A stretch of 64,000 nucleotides of DNA from Rugamonas aquatica (lineage in GTDB: Bacteria; Pseudomonadota; Gammaproteobacteria; Burkholderiales; Burkholderiaceae_D). The notes under the pieces are model-generated. The model was not told where the DNA came from, did no database searches, and worked only from the letters and a program-made list of their open reading frames with translations. This document shows, one piece after another, positions 29,816 through 38,472 of the stretch. Each line of letters begins with the position of its first letter. The first letter of the stretch is position 1. The stretch spans positions 93,524-157,523 of the forward strand of contig NZ_WHUG01000018.1 in NCBI RefSeq assembly GCF_009380215.1, in the 5' to 3' direction. Position numbers and translations under genes: made by a program.

Positions 29816-30718
29816 ATGAATACCGAAACGACCTCCGCCAACTTCCGTTGTGGCTATATCGCCATTGTCGGCCGCCCCAACGTGGGCAAATCGACCCTGA
29901 TGAATACCCTCATCGGCGCCAAGGTCAGCATCACCTCGCGCAAGGCGCAAACCACGCGCCACCGCATCACCGGCATCCAGACCCATGACGACGCCCAGTT
30001 CATCTACGTCGACACGCCGGGCTTCCAGACCCGCCATTCGAACGCGCTGAACAACACGCTCAACAAGACCGTCACCAACACGCTGATCTCGTCGGACCTG
30101 ATCCTGTACGTGATCGAGGCCGGCACCTTCGGCCCGGCCGACCAGCAGGTGATGGATCTGCTGCCGAAAGAAGTGCCGGTGATCCTGGTCATCAACAAGG
30201 CCGACCGCGTGCGCGACAAGGCCGCGCTGATGCCGTTCGCCCAGCAGGTCGCTTCCAAGCATGAGTTCGCGGCCATCGTGCCGGTGTCGGCCAAGCTGCG
30301 CTTCCAGCTGGACGGCCTGGAAAAAGAAATCAAGAAACTGCTGCCGGAAAACCAGCCGATCTTCGGACCGGACGACATCACCGACCGCAGCGAGAAATTC
30401 CTGGCGTCGGAAATCGTCCGCGAGAAGCTGTTCCGCCTGGTCGGCGACGAGCTGCCGTACACCAGCACCGTGCTGATCGAACAATTCGAGCAGGAGGGCG
30501 ACCTGCGCCGTGTGTTCGCCGCCATCCTGGTCGAGCGCGACACGCACAAGTCCATGGTCATCGGCAACAAGGGCGCGCGCCTGAAGGAAGTCTCGACCCA
30601 GGCCCGCCTGGACATGGAACGCCTGTTCGGCGGCCCGGTGTACCTGGAAATCTGGGTCAAGGTCAAATCCGGCTGGGCCGACAACGAAGCGGGTCTGCGC
30701 GCCTACGGCTACGAATAA
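29816..30718 (+). CDS. era: GTPase Era
   Basis: This 300-residue ribosome-assembly GTPase binds the 3' end of 16S rRNA. G1 is GRPNVGKST near 19, G3 is DTPGFQTRH near 66 and G4 is NKAD near 128. The C-terminal KH domain contains VIGNKGARLKEVSTQAR near 245. It is embedded in the rnc-era-recO operon, a near-universal arrangement in Proteobacteria. Confidence 0.98.
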   Translation: MNTETTSANFRCGYIAIVGRPNVGKSTLMNTLIGAKVSITSRKAQTTRHRITGIQTHDDAQFIYVDTPGFQTRHSNALNNTLNKTVTNTLISSDLILYVIEAGTFGPADQQVMDLLPKEVPVILVINKADRVRDKAALMPFAQQVASKHEFAAIVPVSAKLRFQLDGLEKEIKKLLPENQPIFGPDDITDRSEKFLASEIVREKLFRLVGDELPYTSTVLIEQFEQEGDLRRVFAAILVERDTHKSMVIGNKGARLKEVSTQARLDMERLFGGPVYLEIWVKVKSGWADNEAGLRAYGYE

Positions 30719-30728
30719 AAGAGAGGCG

Positions 30729-31613
30729 ATGTCCACCACCACGCTAGACGCCGACATCGCAGCGGCACCGTTGCAGGCCGAGCCTGAGGCGGAGCGTGAA
30801 GTGGTGCCCGCCCCGGCGCCGGCCGCAGCTGTTGCTGCACCGGCCGCTGCAGCCGCCGCACCGGCCAGGCGCCCGCGCGCACCGTCGCGCGAGCGCACCT
30901 TCGGCACCAAGGTCGCCGGCCAGCCGGCTTTCGTCCTGCACAGCTATCCCTACAAAGAAACCAGCCTCATCATCGACCTGTTCACGCGCGACTTCGGCCG
31001 CGTGGCCCTGATCGCCAAGGGCGCCAAGCGCCCGCACTCGCAGCTGCGCGGCGTGCTGCAGACCTTCCAGCCGCTGTCGTCGAGCTGGGTCGGCAAATCC
31101 GAACTGCGCACGCTGACCGACGCCGAATGGGTGGGCGGCATGCTGCCGCTGGAGAAAACCGCGCTGCTGTGCGGCTTCTACCTCAACGAGCTGCTGGTCA
31201 AGCTGCTGGCCCGCGACGACGCGCACCCGCGCCTGTTCGACCACTACGTCGCCACGCTCAACCAGCTCGCCCACAACGAACCTGCGCCCATCGTCTTGAG
31301 AAAATTCGAACGGGCCCTACTTAAAGAGACAGGCGTCGCCGCCGACCTGACCCGCTGCATCGAAACGCGCCGCGCCGTGCAGGCCGACGTGGTCTACGTG
31401 GTGGACCCGGAACGCGGCCCGCGCCCCGAGCGCGCCGCCGATGCGTGGCCGCGCGTGGCCGGCAAGACCCTGCTCGACATGGAAAGCGAAGACTACCAGG
31501 ACGCCGCCACGCAGGCGCAGAGCAAGCAGCTGATGCGCTTCCTGCTGGCGCACCACCTGGGCGGCGCGCCGCTGAACACGCGCCAGATCCTGATCGACTT
31601 GATGCAGTTATAA
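30729..31613 (+). CDS. recO: DNA repair protein RecO with N-terminal low-complexity extension
   Basis: This 294-residue protein mediates RecA loading with RecF/RecR. The RecO OB-fold starts at about residue 60 (GQPAFVLHSYPYKETSLIIDLFT, then GRVALIAKGAKRPHSQLRG) and the helical domain follows. E. coli RecO is 242 residues: here the first 55 or so residues are an Ala/Pro-rich, probably disordered extension (APAPAAAVAAPAAAA). No good internal start replaces the ATG at 30729, which lies 10 bases after era with a GAGAGG ribosome-binding site. Confidence 0.93.
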   Translation: MSTTTLDADIAAAPLQAEPEAEREVVPAPAPAAAVAAPAAAAAAPARRPRAPSRERTFGTKVAGQPAFVLHSYPYKETSLIIDLFTRDFGRVALIAKGAKRPHSQLRGVLQTFQPLSSSWVGKSELRTLTDAEWVGGMLPLEKTALLCGFYLNELLVKLLARDDAHPRLFDHYVATLNQLAHNEPAPIVLRKFERALLKETGVAADLTRCIETRRAVQADVVYVVDPERGPRPERAADAWPRVAGKTLLDMESEDYQDAATQAQSKQLMRFLLAHHLGGAPLNTRQILIDLMQL

Positions 31614-31634
31614 CTAGATAAACGGTATAAACTA

Positions 31635-32396
31635 ATGAGCTTCCTGCAACCCTCCGGTACCATCATCGACCTTGGCGTGAACATCGACCACGTCGCCACC
31701 TTGCGCAATGCCCGTGGTACCACGTATCCAGACCCGATCCGCGCCGCGCTGCTGGCCGAGCAGGCCGGCGCCGACTGCATCACACTGCACCTGCGCGAAG
31801 ACCGCCGCCACATCAAGGACGCCGACGTCATCGCGCTGGCGCCGCAGCTGCTGACCCGCATGAACCTGGAAGCCGCCGTCACGCAGGAGATGATCGATTT
31901 CGCCTGCCGCATCAAGCCGGCCGACGTCTGCCTGGTGCCGGAGAAGCGCACCGAAGTCACCACCGAAGGCGGCCTCGATGTCGTCACCCACTTCAACGCC
32001 GTGCAGGCCGCCGTCAAGCAGCTACAGGACGAAGGCATCCGCGTCAGCCTGTTCATCGACGCCGACGAAGCGCAGATGAACGCCACCGCCGAAATCGGCG
32101 CCCCGGTGATCGAACTGCACACCGGCCGCTATGCCGACACCGAAGGCGCCGAGCAGGCCGCCGAGCTGGAACGCATCCATCGCGGCGTGCTGTATGGCGT
32201 ATCGAAAGGCTTGAAGGTCAACGCCGGCCACGGCCTGCACTACACCAACGTGCAGGCGATTGCCGCGATCCCGGAAATCGCCGAACTCAATATCGGCCAC
32301 GCCATCGTCGCCCACTCGGTGTTCGTCGGCTGGGAAAACGCCGTGCGCGAGATGAAGGCCATCATGGTCTCGACCCGCCTGGGCGCAAGAAAATGA
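31635..32396 (+). CDS. pdxJ: Pyridoxine 5'-phosphate synthase
   Basis: This 253-residue TIM-barrel enzyme condenses 1-deoxyxylulose-5-phosphate with 3-amino-2-oxopropyl phosphate, the last ring-forming step of the DXP-dependent vitamin B6 route. Signatures include DLGVNIDHVATLRNARGT near 12, CITLHLREDRRHI near 55, LVPEKRTEVTTEGGLDV near 98 and VNAGHGLHYTN near 195. The ATGA overlap with acpS couples the two. Confidence 0.98.
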   Translation: MSFLQPSGTIIDLGVNIDHVATLRNARGTTYPDPIRAALLAEQAGADCITLHLREDRRHIKDADVIALAPQLLTRMNLEAAVTQEMIDFACRIKPADVCLVPEKRTEVTTEGGLDVVTHFNAVQAAVKQLQDEGIRVSLFIDADEAQMNATAEIGAPVIELHTGRYADTEGAEQAAELERIHRGVLYGVSKGLKVNAGHGLHYTNVQAIAAIPEIAELNIGHAIVAHSVFVGWENAVREMKAIMVSTRLGARK

Positions 32397-32788
32397 TTTA
32401 CGGTATAGGCACCGACATCTGCAAAATCCCGCGCATCGAGGCGGCGCTGGCGCGCCATGGCGACCGTTTCGCCGCCAAGATCCTCGGCCCGCAGGAGATG
32501 GAAAAGTATTTGGCGCGTAAAGCCAAGCACGCGGCGCGCGGCATCCGCTTCGTCGCCACGCGCTTCGCCGCCAAGGAAGCCTTCTCCAAGGCCATCGGCC
32601 TGGGCATGCGCATGCCGATGACGTGGCCGGCCGCGCAGATGCTCAACGCGCCCAGCGGCAAACCGATGATCGTGTGCAGCGGCGTGCTGAAGGAATTCAT
32701 GGACAAGAACAAGCTGTCGGCCCAGGTGACGGTCAGCGACGAGGAAGAATACGCCGTCGCCTTCGTCATCGTCGAACAGGCGCAGTGA
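32393..32788 (+). CDS. acpS: Holo-[acyl-carrier-protein] synthase
   Basis: This 131-residue enzyme transfers 4'-phosphopantetheine from CoA to Ser37 of AcpP (20381-20620). The magnesium-binding residues are in IYGIGTDICKIPRIEA (Asp near 8) and TRFAAKEAFSKAIG (Glu near 62). The pdxJ-acpS overlap ends the lepA operon as in many Betaproteobacteria, with uvrC starting eight bases downstream. Confidence 0.97.
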   Translation: MIYGIGTDICKIPRIEAALARHGDRFAAKILGPQEMEKYLARKAKHAARGIRFVATRFAAKEAFSKAIGLGMRMPMTWPAAQMLNAPSGKPMIVCSGVLKEFMDKNKLSAQVTVSDEEEYAVAFVIVEQAQ

Positions 32789-32795
32789 GACAAGT

Positions 32796-34664
32796 ATGAC
32801 TGAACTGGAAGTGGAAACCAGCGCGCCCGACCCGCGCGAACAAGTGCTGGCCACCGTGGCCAAGCTGCCCAACCTGCCGGGCGTGTACCGCTATTTCGAC
32901 GCCGACGACAAAGTGCTCTACGTCGGCAAGGCGCGCGACCTGAAGAAGCGCGTCTCCAGCTACTTCCAGAAAAACCTCAGCAGCCCGCGCATCGCCATGA
33001 TGGTCGAGCGCATCGCGCGGTTGGAAACCACCGTCACGCACAGCGAAGCCGAGGCGCTGATCCTTGAGAATAACCTCATCAAGGCCCTCAGCCCGCGCTT
33101 CAACATCCTGTTCCGCGACGATAAATCCTATCCCTACCTGAAGATCACCGGCGGTGACGCGCCGCGCATGGTCTACTACCGTGGTGGCGTGGACAAGAAG
33201 AACCAGTATTTCGGCCCGTTCCCCAGCTCGTGGGCGGTCAAGGAATCGATGCAGATCCTGCAGAAGGTGTTCCTGATCCGCACCTGCGAGGACAGCGTGT
33301 ATTCCAACCGCACGCGCCCGTGCCTGCTGCACCAGATCGGCCGTTGCAGCGCACCGTGCGTGGACCTGATCAGCAAGGAAGACTACAAGGTCGATGTCGA
33401 CAACGCCGCGCGCTTCCTGCGCGGCCGCCAGAGCGAGGTGATGGCCGACCTGGAAAAGAAAATGCACGGTTACGCCGCCGAGCTCAAATTCGAGCAGGCC
33501 GCCGGCGTGCGCAACCAGATCCAGTCGCTGTCGCGCGTGCTGCACCAGCAGAGCATGGAGACCACCGGCGACGCCGATGTCGACATCATCGCCGTGCTGG
33601 TGCAGGGCGGCCGCGCCTGCGTCAACCTGGCGATGGTGCGTGGCGGCCGCCACCTGGGCGACCGCGCCTACTTCCCGACCCACCTGGGCGACGCCGAGGC
33701 GATCGCCGAGCAGGCGATTGAAGTCGAGGTGCTGGCGGCCTTCCTGGCGCAGCACTACAGCGAGAAGTTCATCCCCGGCACGCTGATCCTGAATATCGAG
33801 TTCGACCACCCGGCGCTGATGCAGGCCTTGCAGGAGCAGTGCGGCCACCGCATCAACCTGATCTTCCAGCCGCAGGACCAGCGCCGCAAATGGCTGGAGC
33901 TGGCGCAGAAGGGCGCCGAGATCTCGCTGGCGCGGCTGCTGTCGGAGCAGGGCTCGCAGCAGTCGCGCACGCGCGCGCTGGTGGAGGCATTGCAGCTGGA
34001 GCCGGAAGACATCGACGCGCTGCGCGTCGAATGCTTCGACATCTCGCACACGCAGGGCGAGGCCACGCAGGCCTCGTGCGTGGTGTTCCACCACCACCAG
34101 ATGCAGAACGGCGAGTACCGCCGCTACAACATCAACGACATCACGCCCGGCGACGATTACGCGGCGATGCGCCAGGTGCTGTTCCGCCGCTACGAAAAGG
34201 TCGCCAACGGCGACGGCGTGATGCCGGACGTGGTGCTGATCGACGGCGGCAAGGGCCAGATCGAAATGGCGCGTCAGGTGTTCGCCGAGCTGGGACTCGA
34301 TATCAGCCTGATCGTCGGCGTGGCCAAGGGGGAAGGGCGGCGCGTGGGCCTGGAGACGCTGATGTTCGTCGACGGCCGCGCCTCGCAGGAGCTGGGCAAG
34401 GAATCGGCGGCGCTGATGCTGGTGGCGCAGATCCGCGACGAGGCGCACCGTTTCGCCATCACCGGCATGCGCGCCAAGCGCGCCAAGACGCGCCAGACCT
34501 CGCGCCTGGAAGAGATCGAAGGCATAGGCGCCAAGCGCCGCCAGCGCCTGTTGGCGCGCTTTGGCGGCCTGCGTGGCGTGGTCGACGCCAGCGTCGAGGA
34601 CTTGAAGCAGGTTGAAGGCATCTCCAGCGCATTGGCGGAAGAGATCTACAAGCAACTGCATTAG
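32796..34664 (+). CDS. uvrC: Excinuclease ABC subunit C
   Basis: This 622-residue nucleotide-excision-repair nuclease is complete. It has an N-terminal GIY-YIG domain (PGVYRYFDADDKVLYVGKARDLKKR, about 28-105), a Cys-rich linker (RPCLLHQIGRCSAPCV near 172), and a UVR motif near 215-245. An RNase H-like 5'-incision domain follows (ECFDISHTQGEATQ near 412, LIDGGKGQIEMA near 483), then two helix-hairpin-helix motifs at the C-terminus (IEGIGAKRRQRLLARFGG). The uvrC-pgsA order is conserved in Proteobacteria. Confidence 0.98.
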   Translation: MTELEVETSAPDPREQVLATVAKLPNLPGVYRYFDADDKVLYVGKARDLKKRVSSYFQKNLSSPRIAMMVERIARLETTVTHSEAEALILENNLIKALSPRFNILFRDDKSYPYLKITGGDAPRMVYYRGGVDKKNQYFGPFPSSWAVKESMQILQKVFLIRTCEDSVYSNRTRPCLLHQIGRCSAPCVDLISKEDYKVDVDNAARFLRGRQSEVMADLEKKMHGYAAELKFEQAAGVRNQIQSLSRVLHQQSMETTGDADVDIIAVLVQGGRACVNLAMVRGGRHLGDRAYFPTHLGDAEAIAEQAIEVEVLAAFLAQHYSEKFIPGTLILNIEFDHPALMQALQEQCGHRINLIFQPQDQRRKWLELAQKGAEISLARLLSEQGSQQSRTRALVEALQLEPEDIDALRVECFDISHTQGEATQASCVVFHHHQMQNGEYRRYNINDITPGDDYAAMRQVLFRRYEKVANGDGVMPDVVLIDGGKGQIEMARQVFAELGLDISLIVGVAKGEGRRVGLETLMFVDGRASQELGKESAALMLVAQIRDEAHRFAITGMRAKRAKTRQTSRLEEIEGIGAKRRQRLLARFGGLRGVVDASVEDLKQVEGISSALAEEIYKQLH

Positions 34665-34760
34665 GGCATGCACAGCAACAGTGCGCTGGTTTAATGTGCG
34701 GCGGCAAGGTAGACTAGCGGCGCATTAACAATTTTCACGGCCGCACTAATTTTCGAGCTT

Positions 34761-35345
34761 ATGCCCTTCAATATACCGATACTGTTGACCTGGTTGCGCG
34801 TTGCGCTGATTCCGCTTGTGGTGGGCGTCTACTATCTGCCCACCACTGTCCTTCCCGTTGCGGATCAAAACCTGGCGGCCACGCTGGTGTTCATCGTTGC
34901 CGCCGTCACCGACTGGTTCGACGGTTTCCTGGCCCGCCGCTGGAACCAGACCTCGGCCTTCGGCGCTTTCCTCGACCCGGTCGCGGACAAGCTGATGGTG
35001 GCTGGCGCCTTGCTGGTGCTGGTGCAGCTCGACCGCGCCAATGCCGTGCTGTCGTTCGTCATCATCGGCCGCGAGATCGCCATTTCGGCGCTGCGCGAGT
35101 GGATGGCGCAGATCGGCGCGTCGAAATCGGTGGCGGTCAGCTCGCTGGGCAAGATCAAGACCACGGCGCAGATGATGGCCATTCCGCTGTTGCTGTTCCA
35201 TGACGTGCTGTGGGGCGCCATCGACACCCAGTTCTGGGGCTCGCGCCTGCTGGAAGTGGCGGCCGTGCTGACGGTGTGGTCGATGTTCTACTACCTGCGC
35301 CTGGCCTGGCCGCTGATTAAGGAAAAAGCGGGTACGCTGAACTAA
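34761..35345 (+). CDS. pgsA: CDP-diacylglycerol-glycerol-3-phosphate 3-phosphatidyltransferase
   Basis: This 194-residue inner-membrane enzyme makes phosphatidylglycerol phosphate. The CDP-alcohol phosphotransferase motif is intact: DWFDGFLARRW then GAFLDPVADKLM (about 52-80). Four or so hydrophobic segments are visible. It sits between uvrC and, in relatives, a tRNA-Gly/Cys cluster; here a secreted-protein gene intervenes before the tRNAs. Confidence 0.97.
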   Translation: MPFNIPILLTWLRVALIPLVVGVYYLPTTVLPVADQNLAATLVFIVAAVTDWFDGFLARRWNQTSAFGAFLDPVADKLMVAGALLVLVQLDRANAVLSFVIIGREIAISALREWMAQIGASKSVAVSSLGKIKTTAQMMAIPLLLFHDVLWGAIDTQFWGSRLLEVAAVLTVWSMFYYLRLAWPLIKEKAGTLN

Positions 35346-35359
35346 TAACAAAATGCTAT

Positions 35360-35387
35360 GATCTGGTGAGGTCCACACCACCAGATC
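35360..35387 (+). promoter_or_regulatory. Hairpin/palindrome in leader of the secreted hydrolase gene
   Basis: A 9-base-pair perfect inverted repeat (GATCTGGTG 35360-35368, CACCAGATC 35379-35387) has a 10-base spacer and ends just before the AGGAG at 35388-35392. There is no T-run, so an operator or a translation-modulating hairpin is more likely than a terminator. Confidence 0.5.
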
Positions 35388-35398
35388 AGGAGCACGCG

Positions 35399-37381
35399 AT
35401 GGCGTTCTGGAGATTCCTGGCCGCTTGCGCGGCAACCGCAATCTGCCTGGCAGCGCAGGCGCAGCAACAACAACCTTTCGTCTGCCGCACGCAGGAAGCA
35501 GGCCTGGGCCAGCCCAGCGTCGACAACCAGGACGGTATCGGCCACCCCGTGGTCGATGAAGCCAGCGGCGCCATCGTCGGCTACAGCCGCAATTGCAGCA
35601 TCGCGACGCGGGTCGAGTACTTCTACCTCGCCGGCAATCGCTTCAAGCCATTCGATCCCGCCACCGGCTACGCGGCGCCTCCCCCAGACCTGACGACCTT
35701 TAAGCGCAACGGCGCGGCCGTGCCGTTCGTGGTGCGGGTTGAAGTGGGCACCATCAACCGCTTCGTCTACACCATCGCCATGCTGGCGCCGGCGGCCAAG
35801 CCCGAGCCGGCGGCCTGGAACCGCAAGCTGGTGTACTGGCTGGGCGGCGGTGTCGGCATCGGCCATCATCAAGGCTCGCCGCTGTGGTTCAAGCCCGGAG
35901 GCTTGAGCGGCAACGAGCGCCAGTTGATGGTGCCCATGCTGGAGCAGGGCTACGCCATCGTCAGCTCGACCGGCAATGAAGCCGGCGTCCATTACAACAT
36001 GCGCCTGGCCGGGCAGACCGCCTTGCTGACCAAGGCCCGCTTTGTCGAAGCTTATGGCGCGCCGCTGTTCACCATCGGCCTGGGTGGATCGGGCGGTGCG
36101 GTGCAGCAGTACCTGTTTGCACAAAACCATCCCGGTTTGCTGGATGGCGGCATTCCGCTCCAGTCCTATCCGGACATGATTACGCAGACCATCCCGATCT
36201 CGGATTGCCCGCTGTTGAGCCAGTACTTCAAGGACGAGGTGGCGCTCGATCCCGCGTCGCCGTGGGCCAGGTGGAGCAATCAAATCGCCATCGAAGGCAT
36301 GAACGCCAGCGATGGCGCGCGCCACGCGTGGACCGGCGGCGCCGGTTCGACCGAGTGCATCAACGGTTGGAAGATGGCGATCGTGACGGTGCTGAACCCG
36401 CGCTACAAGGACGACCGCTACGACCTGGCCGCGACCTTCTACCGCTATCCCGCCGGCGCCTTCGACAAGGTGAAATGGACGCACTGGAACGACCTGGCCG
36501 ATATCTACGGCACCGACAGCCAGGGCTACGCTCCGATCTCCATCGACAACGAGGGCGTGCAGTACGGCTTGAAGGCGCTGGCGCAGGGCGTGATCGGTGT
36601 CGACGAATTCCTGCGCCTCAACGCCTGCGTAGGCGGCTGGAAGGAGCAGGCCGACTTCGTGGACTGGCAGGGCAAGGACGACCCCTACGACAGCCGCAAC
36701 ATGCTGCGGAGCGCCACCTGCCGCGATCCGGAGGGCACGCCTGCGCCACGCCGCAGCGGCAGCGTGGAGGCGATGCGCAAAGCCTACAGCACGGGCCAGG
36801 TGTTCACCGGCCAGCGCCTCGGCATCCCGATGATCGATCTGCGGCCTTATCTTGAGCCGGAGCTGAACATGCACAACGCGCGCCAGGCCTTCTCGGTGCG
36901 GGCGCGCCTGCTGGGCGCCAATCGCGCCGAGGCCAAACGCCAGGTGATCTGGTTCACCCGCTCCGAGGCAGATATGCAGGGCAGGGTGCTGGAAGCCTTG
37001 TCGACTATGGATCGGCTGCTGAGCGGCGGCCCGGCGCCGGCCGAATTCACCGACCGCTGCATCGATACCGGCGGCGCCGTCATCGCCGCCGGGCCGTCGG
37101 TGTGGGACGGCATCCTGGACGCCAAACCTCCGGGCGCCTGTTCCAAAGCCTTCCCGCTGTTTTCCAGTCCGCGCATGGTGGCGGGGGAATCGATCAAGGG
37201 CGATGTCTTCAAGTGCGCGCTGAAGCCGGTCGCGCAGGCGCTGCGGGACGGCAGCTATCCCGCCGGCGTGGAATGGACGGCGCAGCAAAAGGCCAGGCTG
37301 CAACGGATATTCCCGCATGGCGTCTGCGATTACAGCCGGCCGGACCAGGGCCGGCCGCAGGTTTTGGAGCGCAATCGATAA
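35399..37381 (+). CDS. Secreted alpha/beta-hydrolase-like protein (DUF6351-like)
   Basis: This 660-residue exported protein has a signal peptide (MAFWRFLAACAATAICLAAQ-AQ). The core includes RKLVYWLGGGVGIGHHQGS near 145 and TIGLGGSGGAVQQYL near 230, a G-x-S-G-G nucleophile elbow typical of alpha/beta hydrolases. Several Cys suggest disulfides. The overall look fits DUF6351 proteins, a family of exported presumed hydrolases, but this naming is from memory and unchecked; substrate is unknown. AGGAG sits six bases before the ATG. It separates pgsA from the tRNA array, where relatives usually have no gene. Confidence 0.65.
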   Translation: MAFWRFLAACAATAICLAAQAQQQQPFVCRTQEAGLGQPSVDNQDGIGHPVVDEASGAIVGYSRNCSIATRVEYFYLAGNRFKPFDPATGYAAPPPDLTTFKRNGAAVPFVVRVEVGTINRFVYTIAMLAPAAKPEPAAWNRKLVYWLGGGVGIGHHQGSPLWFKPGGLSGNERQLMVPMLEQGYAIVSSTGNEAGVHYNMRLAGQTALLTKARFVEAYGAPLFTIGLGGSGGAVQQYLFAQNHPGLLDGGIPLQSYPDMITQTIPISDCPLLSQYFKDEVALDPASPWARWSNQIAIEGMNASDGARHAWTGGAGSTECINGWKMAIVTVLNPRYKDDRYDLAATFYRYPAGAFDKVKWTHWNDLADIYGTDSQGYAPISIDNEGVQYGLKALAQGVIGVDEFLRLNACVGGWKEQADFVDWQGKDDPYDSRNMLRSATCRDPEGTPAPRRSGSVEAMRKAYSTGQVFTGQRLGIPMIDLRPYLEPELNMHNARQAFSVRARLLGANRAEAKRQVIWFTRSEADMQGRVLEALSTMDRLLSGGPAPAEFTDRCIDTGGAVIAAGPSVWDGILDAKPPGACSKAFPLFSSPRMVAGESIKGDVFKCALKPVAQALRDGSYPAGVEWTAQQKARLQRIFPHGVCDYSRPDQGRPQVLERNR

Positions 37382-37398
37382 GATTGATATCAAGACCA

Positions 37399-37426
37399 TT
37401 GACAGGCGTCATGGATCCTCTATAAT
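37399..37426 (+). promoter_or_regulatory. Consensus promoter of the tRNA array
   Basis: TTGACA (37399-37404) and TATAAT (37421-37426) match the sigma-70 consensus exactly, with a 16-base spacer, 26 bases before the first tRNA-Gly. It would drive the whole Gly-Gly-Gly-Cys-Gly unit. Confidence 0.93.
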
Positions 37427-37452
37427 GCTGGCCTGTTGTTGATGACAGCGAC

Positions 37453-37528
37453 GCGGGAGTAGCTCAGTTGGTAGAGCGCAACCTTGCCAAGGTTGAGGTC
37501 GAGAGTTCGAGACTCTTCTCCCGCTCCA
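37453..37528 (+). tRNA. tRNA-Gly(GCC), copy 1
   Basis: The 76-nt cloverleaf has acceptor GCGGGAG/CTCCCGC, anticodon GCC at 37486-37488, a TTCGA T-loop and an encoded CCA end. It is identical in sequence to the copies at 37593, 37714 and 37937. Confidence 0.98.
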
Positions 37529-37592
37529 AGTTATCAAGAACAAGTAGCACTGGCAATAACGGCAGCTAGCTGCTAGAATGTTGGACTCCAAT

Positions 37593-37668
37593 GCGGGAGT
37601 AGCTCAGTTGGTAGAGCGCAACCTTGCCAAGGTTGAGGTCGAGAGTTCGAGACTCTTCTCCCGCTCCA
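37593..37668 (+). tRNA. tRNA-Gly(GCC), copy 2
   Basis: This 76-nt gene is identical to copy 1, with anticodon GCC and encoded CCA. It is preceded by ACTCCAAT, also found before copy 3, showing that the duplicated unit includes 5' flank. Confidence 0.98.
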
Positions 37669-37713
37669 GTTTCTTCGGAACTGGTTGGCGCAGTAAAAAT
37701 CAGTAACTCCAAT

Positions 37714-37789
37714 GCGGGAGTAGCTCAGTTGGTAGAGCGCAACCTTGCCAAGGTTGAGGTCGAGAGTTCGAGACTCTTCTCCCGCTCCA
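37714..37789 (+). tRNA. tRNA-Gly(GCC), copy 3
   Basis: This 76-nt gene is identical to copies 1, 2 and 4. It shares the ACTCCAAT flank with copy 2. Confidence 0.98.
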
Positions 37790-37845
37790 GAATTCCGGAT
37801 CGCAGCGCGTAACCCCGCTGTGCGTCTCAGTAAAAAGTTTCCTCT

Positions 37846-37919
37846 GGCGAGGTAGCAAAGCGGTTATGCAGCGGCCTGCAAAGCCGTCTAGGTCGGTTCG
37901 ACTCCGATCCTCGCCTCCA
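37846..37919 (+). tRNA. tRNA-Cys(GCA)
   Basis: The 74-nt cloverleaf has acceptor GGCGAGG/CCTCGCC, anticodon GCA at 37878-37880 and an encoded CCA. It is the single Cys tRNA in the array, placed between Gly copies 3 and 4. Confidence 0.98.
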
Positions 37920-37936
37920 GACAATTTGAACTCCAA

Positions 37937-38012
37937 GCGGGAGTAGCTCAGTTGGTAGAGCGCAACCTTGCCAAGGTTGAGGTCGAGAGTTCGAGACTCT
38001 TCTCCCGCTCCA
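37937..38012 (+). tRNA. tRNA-Gly(GCC), copy 4
   Basis: This 76-nt gene is identical to the other three Gly copies and lies 17 bases after tRNA-Cys. It is the last gene of the array before the terminator. Confidence 0.98.
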
Positions 38013-38020
38013 GTATGTAG

Positions 38021-38048
38021 AAGGGCAGCCGATGTGGCTGCCCTTTTT
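38021..38048 (+). terminator. Terminator of the tRNA array
   Basis: A 10-base-pair stem (AAGGGCAGCC 38021-38030, GGCTGCCCTT 38036-38045) has a GATGT loop and a TTTTT tail, eight bases after the last tRNA. It could also help end the convergent vapC transcript. Confidence 0.93.
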
Positions 38049-38070
38049 GCGTTTGCCAGTATTCGCGCAT

Positions 38071-38472
38071 CTACAGAGTCCAATCCTCCACGCGAAGTCC
38101 AGGCACGCGTTCAAATTCGCTTTGATTGGTGGTGACGACGATCAGGCCGCGTGAACGGGCATGGCCGGCGATCATCTGGTCATAGGGGCCAGCTGGCGTC
38201 CCAGCCCGGGCCAACTCTGCGCGGATCTGTCCAGCGTGTGCGGCGGCATTGCTGTCAAAATCCAATACCTCCAGGCGGGCCGCGAAGCCTTCCACTTCCA
38301 CCAAGTTTCGCGTCGGATGGGCGGATTTCTCCACGCCGTAGAAAAGCTCCATCAAGGTAATCGTGCTGATGCACATCAAGCCATGCTGCCGAATGAACAT
38401 CTCGCGAACAGGGGCCGGCTTGTTCCTGATGGTGAAAATGCAGATGTTGGTATCAAGCATGAACTTGAGCAT
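38071..38472 (-). CDS. vapC: VapC-type PIN-domain ribonuclease toxin
   Basis: This 133-residue PIN-domain toxin has the first acidic residue in MLKFMLDTN (Asp 7), Glu in LMELFYGVEKS near 43 and Asp in GPYDQMIAGHAR near 98, plus TTNQSEFERVPGL at the end. VapC enzymes cut initiator tRNA or other RNAs when free of antitoxin. Its ATG directly follows the vapB stop (TAA-ATG, no gap). Catalytic residues are intact, so it is predicted active. Confidence 0.95.
   Translation of the reverse strand: MLKFMLDTNICIFTIRNKPAPVREMFIRQHGLMCISTITLMELFYGVEKSAHPTRNLVEVEGFAARLEVLDFDSNAAAHAGQIRAELARAGTPAGPYDQMIAGHARSRGLIVVTTNQSEFERVPGLRVEDWTL

Noticed and set aside
37453..38012. Repeated 76-base units as a CRISPR array
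   Set aside because: The repeats are complete tRNA-Gly cloverleafs with anticodon and CCA; spacing is irregular and a tRNA-Cys is interposed.
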